Notes under the pieces: generated by a model
What the model was told of the DNA's origin: nothing
Databases searched by the model: none
The model's input: only the letters and a program-made list of their open reading frames with translations
Source of the DNA: Apodemus sylvaticus
Taxonomy: Eukaryota; Chordata; Mammalia; Rodentia; Muridae
Assembly: GCF_947179515.1 (NCBI RefSeq)
Contig: NC_067473.1
Span: 92,883,850 to 92,947,849, forward strand
DNA length: 64,000 nt
Reading direction: 5' to 3'
Program-made: the position numbers and the translations under genes
Shown here: positions 57,070 through 64,000 of the stretch, piece by piece
How the letters are laid out: each line of letters starts with the position of its first letter
Position numbering within the stretch: the stretch's first letter is position 1

Positions 57070-57977
57070 ATCAATGTTTATCAAATACAAAGAAATCAAA
57101 ATAATTTCCTATATCTAATTAGAGCATAGTATTCCAACACCCCAAATCACTAGTAGAGAAAATGAGAAAACTAGACAAAAACTTGTACCAAGAACAAAGT
57201 CCAAACACCCAATGGATCTTAATAGACCAATACTCAAAAAGGAAAATTTAAGATTTCTAAAATCAAATGAAAATAAAAATGCAGCTTTCCACACCTTAGT
57301 GTGAAGCAGTTCTAAGAATTTTTATAGCTATGAGTACTTACAGAGTCATAATAACAAAAATACCATAATGCCGAACACAGCAGATGTGTGCACCAATGGA
57401 ATAGAATAGAAGATCCAGAAAGAAATCCATGAAGCTCCAACCACTTTTTTTAAGTGCCAAAAGTATACAATTTAAAAAAGACAGCCTCTTTAATAAATGG
57501 TGCTGGAAAATATATTTCTATACATGGGAGAATGAAAGTAGATATATATCTTAATCTGCACAAAAACTTACCCCAAATGGAACAAAGTCCTTAATATATG
57601 ACCTGATTCTTTGAAACTGTTAAAAGATAACAGGGAAACCAGCATTAAAATGCAGGGATAAGCAACAACTTTCTGAAAAAGATTGTACCCTCCAAAGAAT
57701 AAGAATTAACAAAAGGGATTACATGAAGTTAAAAAGCTTCTGCACAGAAAAATAATTCAAAAAAATTACTGGGGTAAAAACATAGCTTACAAAACAAGAG
57801 AAAACTTCGCCTATCTATACTTTAGAGAGTGGATTAATACCTGGACTTTATAAAGAACTAAAAAATTAAATGAATTAAATACCAAACCCTAAACAATCTA
57901 GTTAGTGATAAAAGAAGAAATAGTTCTCAAATAATGAAGAATAGATGACCAGTGAACACACGAAAACCTCTTCAACA
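57070..57977 (+). mobile_element. Ancient L1 ORF2 fragment, left part
   Basis: Diverged ORF2 sequence. Recognisable: 'atggaatagaatagaagatc', 'aaatggtgctggaaaatata', 'tttctgaaaaagattgtacc', 'agattacatgaagtt'-like and 'actttataaagaactaaaaa', then 'cctcttcaacatcttcagct'. No long frame survives. It continues at 58684 after an insertion. Confidence 0.75.
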
Positions 57978-58683
57978 TCTTCAGCTAAAGTGGAAATTTC
58001 TAGTTTCTTTGGAGACAGTTGTGTCATGTGATGTTTTGCTGGAAACTGTAGTATAAGAGGATGTTTTTGCTGAAGCAGACATGTGGTATATTTCTGGAAG
58101 CATCCTGGAAAAAGGGTATGAGTTGTTTTGCTCAAGAAAATGTTGAGAGAACTCCTGTTTGGAAAGGGTATAAATATAACCCAACAGACAGTGGTATTGT
58201 GTATCATTGGTTTGACTTGCCTCTCTTTGATGGTCTTTGTTTGCCTTCACTGATGCTATTCTTTGCTGATGATAACTATGTGGCATTGGTTCACCTTACA
58301 ACACTTTGCTGATCATCTTTTGTCATGACTTTATAGAGAGAAATATACCAAAGATCTTCTGGTGGTGTTCTGGTGACTTCTTGCTGCTTCCACAGACTCA
58401 GACCTCCAATATGCAGAGCCTTGTTTTCTTCTGGATCAAACTACCATTGCTGACTCATGAATCATGCTTGTGAGTGGATGGAGCTACCATTGCTAATTGG
58501 AGTGAACTGAACTGCTGATAGCCCAACAACACAGATAGAATTTGCCCTAAAGAACTATTTCTAAACAGGTCTATATTCTCCTTTGCCTTATTAACCTTTC
58601 CTTTCCACCACTGTTGATGGGTGGTGGGCTAGAAGGGAGGTTAAAGCATTTAAGTACACTTATTAAAGTAGGCTTTTAAAAAT
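57978..58683 (+). mobile_element. RMER1-like repeat inserted in the ancient L1
   Basis: Roughly 705 bases between two adjacent pieces of one old L1. Contents in order: 'tggagacagttgtgtcatgt', 'gaagcagacatgtggtatat', 'gataacccaacagacagtgg'-type block at about 58175, 'cacagactcagacctccaat', 'ccaccactgttgatgggtgg', ending 'ttattaaagtaggcttttaa'. This fits a dispersed rodent repeat I recall as RMER1-like. The name is tentative, but the insertion itself is clear because the L1 resumes with almost no loss. Confidence 0.6.
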
Positions 58684-58840
58684 ATAAACCTACCATCAGG
58701 GAAATGCAATTTATAACTATACTGAAAGTCTATCTCACCCTAGTCAGAATGGCTGTCACAGAGAACCTGATAACAGTAAACTAGTAAAAATGTAGTAAAT
58801 AAGGAATCCTTTACTATACTGATAGAAATAAAATTCAGTA
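58684..58840 (+). mobile_element. Ancient L1 ORF2 fragment, right part
   Basis: Resumes with 'accatcagggaaatgcaatt', 'ctagtcagaatggctgtcac' and fades out by about 58840. Continuous in L1 coordinates with the left part ending at 57977. Confidence 0.75.
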
Positions 58841-58859
58841 AAACTGTTATGCAAATGAA

Positions 58860-59055
58860 TAGGGATGATGGCTTTTCTTCCAGGAAACACAGGTTCAGGT
58901 CCCAATACCCACAAGTCAGCTCACAAACATTTGTAACTCCAGTTTCAGGGTACCAGCCACACACTTTTGTCTTTCATGGGCAGGAGCAGTACATGCAACT
59001 GGTACACAGACATCCATGCAGGCAAAACACCAATACACATAAAATAAAGAATTTT
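58860..59055 (+). mobile_element. B2-family SINE, 5' part degraded
   Basis: 'ggttcaggtcccaataccca', 'tttgtaactccagtttcagg', 'aactggtacacagacatcca', 'tgcaggcaaaacaccaatac', then AAAATAAAG. The usual head is unreadable. Confidence 0.85.
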
Positions 59056-59459
59056 AAGTTAAATAAAATCAAAATCAGGACAGTTACATGACCTACATAT
59101 ATTATACTTATTCGTGAACTCACCCCTCCCTACGTCTGGTAATAGATGCCATGTGACCAACTACTTCAATCTCATGTTTTGGTTTCTCTGTTGTGATGAA
59201 CTATACCTTGAATGGAGACTTAAAATCTTTCTTCCTGAAGTTGTTTTTTTTTTTCAGAGAATTTTATCACACTAACAGGTAAAAGAACTGAGAAATCACT
59301 GTCACAAGTAACAGAATGAATAGTTAACAATCTCATCTCTCAATGAAAATTACACTCTAATAGGACACAGACATATGTCTGATCTCACAGTAGAAAAATT
59401 ATCTTAATAAATAAAATATGATTAGTTTGGCCTCAATGTTCATCATTGATGTTTTATAC
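59056..59459. other. Unassigned non-coding DNA
   Basis: No repeat or gene recognised. Confidence 0.4.
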
Positions 59460-59665
59460 TTTGTTTTGTTTTTGTTTCATGTGTTTTGTTTTTGTTTTGT
59501 TTTATTTATTTGTTTGTTTGTTTATTTTTTGAAAAGATTTTACTATATAGCCTTTGCTGGCCAAGAGTTCAGTATGTAAACCAGGCTGGACTCAAAATGA
59601 TAAAGATCTGCATGTCCCCAACTCCTTGGTGGAGGGATTAGTGGTGTGTGTCACCTTGCCTGACA
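59460..59665 (-). mobile_element. B1-family SINE, reverse, with (TTTG)n tail
   Basis: The reversed tail is a long TTTG/TTTTG run (59460-59530). The body follows: 'ttttactatatagcctttgc', 'agtatgtaaaccaggctgga', 'ctcaaaatgataaagatctg', 'gtgtgtgtcaccttgcctga'. The repeated AGTATGTA/ACTATATAG portion is the internal B1 duplication. Confidence 0.85.
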
Positions 59666-60529
59666 TGGATTTTTAATATATGATTGGAAGCATAAACTTC
59701 AAAACATAAAGTATGCTTATCTGTAAACATTGTAAATGTGAATGAATTCATAATTTACCTAACTGCTATTTCACAAGTAGTTTTTACAAGTTATATATGT
59801 CCTTTTAGAAACAGAGAGTTTAAAGTCTAACCTAAGCCATCATAATATTTCAGCTCTTTCCAACCTCCTAATAACACAGAATGCTAATGATCCATTGGCC
59901 TGTCATAGACCAAACCATGGCAATAAAGACTGATTACACTGTGATTTCTCTCTATTATGTTGTGATGAAAGCTATACCAAAGTTAAATTTGAAATCTGTG
60001 TTTCTCTACAATTAAAATAAATTATATACAATCAAAAACTATAAAGATTAAAATTGATTTCCTGTTACATTGGCATCCAATCCATTCCCTACCCCCCAAA
60101 GCCATGTTGTACATTCCTAAACTAGAAGAACAAACACATCATTTGAGGGTCCAGGCATATGATTATCTGGCTAACTGTGTGTGTACATTCCCATAAGGCA
60201 TATCCCAGTGCATTACTGAACAGCTAAAAGGCCAGACTGAACACTTTCTTGCTTATTGGCTCATGCTTATGAATGAATCTCAGTACAGTTTATGTGATCA
60301 TAGTCTGAGAACATATGATGCATATGGGATATCTTTACCCATTTTCAAAGTACAAGACTCATTCTGTGAGCAGCTGTCACTTCATGTTATTAGATATCCT
60401 GATATTCTGAGCATTATAAAACATGATAAACAATAGAAGAACAGTGGAACTATATGTGCCTTGTACCTCAGCAAGATAATATATCTATGTAGTAAATGAA
60501 GATTAGTCTTGAGCCCATATGGAGAACAT
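59666..60529. other. Unassigned non-coding DNA
   Basis: No repeat or gene recognised. Confidence 0.4.
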
Positions 60530-60672
60530 CATCAAATATAATTTTTTATTCGATAAATTTTTTATTTACATTTGAAATGATTTCCTCTTTTCTAGACCCC
60601 CACTCCCCGAAAGTCCCATCAGCCCCCTTCCCTCCCCCTGTTTTCCCACCCAACCCTTCTCATCAAAATATA
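60530..60672 (-). mobile_element. 120-bp L1 3' stub with TSD
   Basis: Only the last 120 bases of an F-type L1 3' UTR (60541-60660), reversed: 'ttatttacatttgaaatgat', 'gaaagtcccatcagccccct', 'cctgttttcccacccaaccc'. TSD CATCAAATATA (60530-60540) versus CATCAAAATATA (60661-60672), one base length difference in an A-run. Confidence 0.9.
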
Positions 60673-61210
60673 AAAAAATATATCTTAGCAAAATCCTATA
60701 AAAGGAGTTGTCTTCCCTCATAGAAGACCATCCATGGGCAGACCAGGAAGCTAAGGAACACTTTTCATCTGTAAGAGTTTGCATTTTACAAAGATTTAAC
60801 TCCATCCACTCTGTTCAGCATTGACTTTAGCACATACTAAAAGAGGCAGACACTTACTGAGTAATCATGATAGACAAGTCTAAAATACAAAGATTTAAGA
60901 AAGTGAAACTGGCCCTACTCCCTAATAACTCACAATCTAGTTGTGGACTAATAATATTTTTAAAAGGAAATTTCTTCAATAATAAGATATTTCATTTTTG
61001 TGTGTGTAAGGTAACAATAACAGAGAAAGGAGGTGAGGCCTAACCATTTCTGGAGTTCAGGAAATTTCTTAAAGAGAATTTATTATCAGACTATGATTTC
61101 TTTTATACTTCTATACTTTGAAAGTATAAAGATCAGCTAATGTACCCCTTGACAGGATAGACATTTCGTAGACATAAGTGTGGTGCTGTGCCTTAGTCTT
61201 TTTGTTATTG
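60673..61210. other. Unassigned non-coding DNA
   Basis: No repeat or gene recognised. Confidence 0.4.
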
Positions 61211-61289
61211 TTCTCCTCCTCCTCCTCCTCCTCCTCCTCCTCCTCCTCCTCCTCCTCCTCCTTCTCCTCTTTCCCCTCCTTCTTTTTCT
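61211..61289. repeat. (CCT)n microsatellite in a 79-nt pyrimidine run
   Basis: About 16 perfect CCT units (61214-61262), then CTTCTCCTCTTTCCCC. It accounts for the poly-leucine frame here. Confidence 0.96.
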
Positions 61290-62373
61290 GACTTCAGGAC
61301 TCCTGGAAAATTCCTCCTTGGGGTGTCTTACTCACTTGTTTGTGACCCCATTAAGCATTTACTGTGTAACAGACTGACCAATTGTTTGAGGCTTTGAAAG
61401 AAATAGGTTCTGAAGCTGGTTCCATTCTCCTGAAAGGGACAAAAAAAAAAAAAGAATACATTAAATAAGCTAAAATAAGACTGGCTTTAGTGTGGGGCAA
61501 AGGGCACCACATCTAGGGTCAGAATGTCACTTAGAATTGGGTTGGCAAAGTATCTGATACCACCCTCTTGTAAATAGAATTGGCTTTTATATAGATTTGG
61601 TCATTTATTTAGAAAATGGCAGTAGTGGTTTCAAGCTTCAATAGCCTATTGGGTAGCTATGAAAGAAACCATGTGATCCACAAAGGCAGAAATATTTGCC
61701 TTTATTCAAAACATGATCTTTACAGGAAAGATATGCCCATGTCACCGTAGATGAAGGGGCAGAAATTAGCTCAGTTCCAAAGCTTAAAACATTGCACTCT
61801 ACTGTCTCTTCCCTTAAGAGATAATTCAGCCAAGCTTGTCAATCACTTCCCCACCCACAGAAAATGTAGACATGCCATGAAGATAGAAGGAATAACTTAT
61901 TACCTTAAAGAGAAAACACACGCGTCCTTCCAGAAGCCCCACCCTGACTCAGTAGTTTACAGTAAGTAGCTTTTACTATTAATCCTGCCTGCTTTTTGAG
62001 CTCTAAACCAAAAAGAATAATTTTCCATTCCCTTTATTTCTACTGTCTTTTCCCAAAAGCCTCAGCATGCTTTTCTGGGACCTCTGGGCGTTCTTATTCA
62101 TTCTCGAAGCCTTCCCTCTTTTTTTCTATGCAGTGGCTTAGAGACCTCTATTGTTGAATATGCTGATTTTCTTGGACCCTAACTCAAAAAGCATGGCTTT
62201 CTCTCATCCTCTTCCATGTCTTTAGCAGCTACCAAGATTTATAGCTTGTCTTCTCTCAAACTGATAAAACTATCTTAGGCTTCCTTCTGAAGAGGAACAG
62301 ATTTCTGTATATTGAATTCTTTTCATAACAAGACCTAGTATTAGCATTTCTTCTAGGCCCCACCCCACAGTTA
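61290..62373. other. Unassigned non-coding DNA
   Basis: No repeat or gene recognised apart from an A-run at 61441-61453. Confidence 0.4.
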
Positions 62374-62782
62374 CCTGCTGTCTTAGTCAGTGTTTCTATT
62401 CCTGCACAAACATCATGACCAAGAAGCAAGTTGGGGAGGAAAGGGTTTATTGAGCTTACACTTCCATGTTGCAGTTCATCACTAAAGGAAGTCAGGACTG
62501 GAACTCAAGCAGGTCAGGAAGCAGGAGCTGATGCAGAGGCCATGGAGGGATGTTTCTTACTGGCTTGCTTCCCCTGGCTTGCTCAGCCTGCTCTCTCATA
62601 GAACCCAAGAGCACCAGCCCAAAGATAGTACCACCCACAAGGAGCCCTCCCCCCTTGATCACTAATTTAAAAAATGCCCCACAGCTGGATCTCATGGAGG
62701 CACTTCCCCAACTGAAGCTCCTTTCTCTGTGATAACTCCAGCCTGTGTCAAGTTGACACACAAAACCAGCTAGTACACCTGC
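62374..62782 (-). mobile_element. Class III (ERVL/MaLR-like) solo LTR, perfect 5-bp TSD
   Basis: LTR 62379-62777 (399 bp) reads TGTCTTAGTCAG at the left and TAGTACA at the right on the plus strand, that is TGTACTA...CTAAGACA in sense. It is flanked by CCTGC at 62374-62378 and 62778-62782. A 5-bp TSD and the TAAGACA end both fit the ERVL/MaLR class. The sense AATAAA-type signal corresponds to plus 'gggtttattgagcttaca' at about 62445. It is a solo LTR, and the best preserved of three copies of this family in the window. Confidence 0.88.
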
Positions 62783-62820
62783 CAATAACTATGTGTGCCT
62801 GACTCACTGTAAAAGGGGCT

Positions 62821-62933
62821 GCTTGCCCCTCCTCTTTCTCTTTCTCTTGTTCTTCTTACTCCTGTCCTTTCTTCCCTCTCTGTCCTTTCTCCCTCCATTC
62901 CCCTCCCCCTCCATGTGTTCATGATCCACCTCA

Positions 62934-62979
<46 letters not shown>

Positions 62980-63185
62980 TCTCCCTCCCTCCCTCCCTCC
63001 CTCCTTCTCCCTCTTTCTCTCCCTCTCCCTCCCCCTCTCCTTTCACTCTCCCTACCCCTCTCTCCCTCTCCCCTCTCTCCCTTTCCCTCTCTCTGCCTCC
63101 TTCTCCCCCTCCCCCTCTCTTCCTCTCCCCCTCCCCCCTCTGCCTCTCTCCACCTTTCTCTGTCTCTACTACCTCCTCAACTCTC
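62821..63185. repeat. Long polypyrimidine tract
   Basis: About 365 bases that are overwhelmingly C and T on the plus strand, including an uninterrupted 111-nt pyrimidine run at 62934-63044 and a (TC)n core at 62936-62975. An AATAAA follows at about 63199. It may be an expanded part of an old LTR, as in the two LTR-like copies A and B, but that is not shown. Confidence 0.95.
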
Positions 63186-64000
63186 CTCCCCATGCCCTAA
63201 ATAAACTCCATTCCATACTATATCATCCTTGACTGGTAACTCAGGGGGAAGGAATGCCTCAGCCTTGGGCCAGCAGAGTCACCCCTTCCCCCAGCACCAT
63301 ACACTGTGCCTCTACCAAACATATTCCTGGCTTCTTTTTTATAAAACACAACACTTAGAACCCAGCAAAAGAAGGCCCTATTTCCCCAAATAACAGTTTT
63401 GTCTATCCAGAATAAGGTGTCTGGGGGGTGGTTTTTCCACAAAGTCTTAACCACTTTCAAAACCAAAGGCAGAATAAAATGTCTTTCTGTATTATTTCTG
63501 TTCCTAGGCAAATATATGATGAAACACTGAAAAAGGCCAAATATGAAAATGAAATTATTCTGTATTATTTTAATCTAATGAAATCCCTATATAAATCCAT
63601 TTGTTATTGTAGCTATATAACCAAGTTTTATAGCTATAACAACTATTATAACACAATTTAAATCAAACTAATCAATAAAATTAATAGATGGCTTAAAGAC
63701 ATTAACGATCAAAACACCTTTTACTGCAGCTAACCGTTCTCTTGGTTAATATGGCCGTTCTTGAAATCAAGTCAGGATCTTCACTGACCATGACGATGCA
63801 GACCTGTGCTTCTTACGGGCCAGATGTTGGCTACATGGAAGTTTCTTTATCCTTCAAAACTGAGAGCAATCATTGCCAGCCTTGGAGACAATCACCTGGC
63901 TATCGTATACTGATTAAATTTAATAGACTTTGTAATGCTTCAAACTTCGTTACAAGTATGACTATAGCAAAGTCTCTTCTGAATTGTCTCTTCCTTATGC
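63186..64000. other. Unassigned non-coding DNA
   Basis: No repeat or gene recognised up to the window end. Confidence 0.4.

Noticed and set aside
7381..63185. CRISPR-like direct repeats
   Set aside because: The regular repeats seen are microsatellites or transposon copies; there are no spaced palindromic repeats with unique spacers and no cas genes, and the genome is mammalian.
62804..63193. 129-codon Arg/Glu/Gly-rich minus-strand frame
   Set aside because: Reverse strand of the polypyrimidine tract; composition is set by the repeat.

Overview
The window looks like a gene-poor stretch of a murine rodent nuclear genome, most likely Mus. The evidence is the mix of dispersed repeats: B1 copies with the mouse-type core, tRNA-derived B2 and B3 SINEs, B4/ID_B1 dimers, L1 3' ends of Mus type (GAAATCATTTGAAATGTAAA before the A-tail), and MaLR LTRs including an ORR1-like copy. 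I found no convincing host protein-coding exon, tRNA, rRNA, CRISPR array or prokaryotic-style gene. Every open frame above about 160 codons that I could identify lies in an L1; the one exception (20199-20699) has no recognisable family. Naming of old repeats is from memory of family consensus sequences, so subfamily names are tentative, while element class, orientation and target-site duplications (TSDs) are read from the sequence.

Layout. 0-5.6 kb: a MaLR internal region plus LTR, B3 and B4 SINEs, and a 1.45 kb L1 with a 5' inversion and a 12-bp TSD. 5.6-12 kb: mostly unassigned DNA with an old L1 tail, an LTR-like repeat (copy A), one B2 and one B1. 12.1-14.9 kb: a minus-strand MaLR provirus (LTR, internal, LTR) followed by a plus-strand MaLR LTR. 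15.9-17.4 kb: a 5'-truncated L1, a B2 and two B1 insertions; the L1 and both B1s have perfect TSDs. 17.4-26 kb: long stretches with few repeats, plus a second copy (copy B) of the LTR-like repeat with a B2 inside it. 27.3-29 kb: a 117-bp near-palindrome and a minus-strand L1 carrying a second L1 in opposite orientation. 29.6-35.7 kb: SINEs, an ERV-type LTR, and a class III-like LTR split by another 5'-inverted L1. 35.7-39.4 kb: the longest interval without a repeat I could recognise.

39.6-40.7 kb: an LTR split by an L1. 42.35-47.09 kb: a rearranged block of L1 3' segments, holding five partial L1 units and four successive 3' ends, with an 881-bp tandem duplication. 49.2-51.5 kb: a small hAT-type element, then an L1 interrupted by a solo ERVK-type LTR and by a B2. 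53.9-57.1 kb: further LTRs. 57.1-58.8 kb: an ancient L1 split by a 0.7 kb RMER1-like element. 60.5-63.2 kb: a 120-bp L1 stub, a CCT microsatellite, a solo LTR with a perfect 5-bp TSD, and a long polypyrimidine tract.

The parts do not form an operon or pathway. The window is a record of layered retrotransposition, with several places where the insertion order can be read from nesting and TSDs. I did not find a convincing undescribed biological system. The best candidates for a second look are the tandem L1 3'-end cluster (42.35-47.09 kb), the near-palindrome (27.31-27.43 kb), and the repeat-poor intervals that could hold conserved regulatory sequence.
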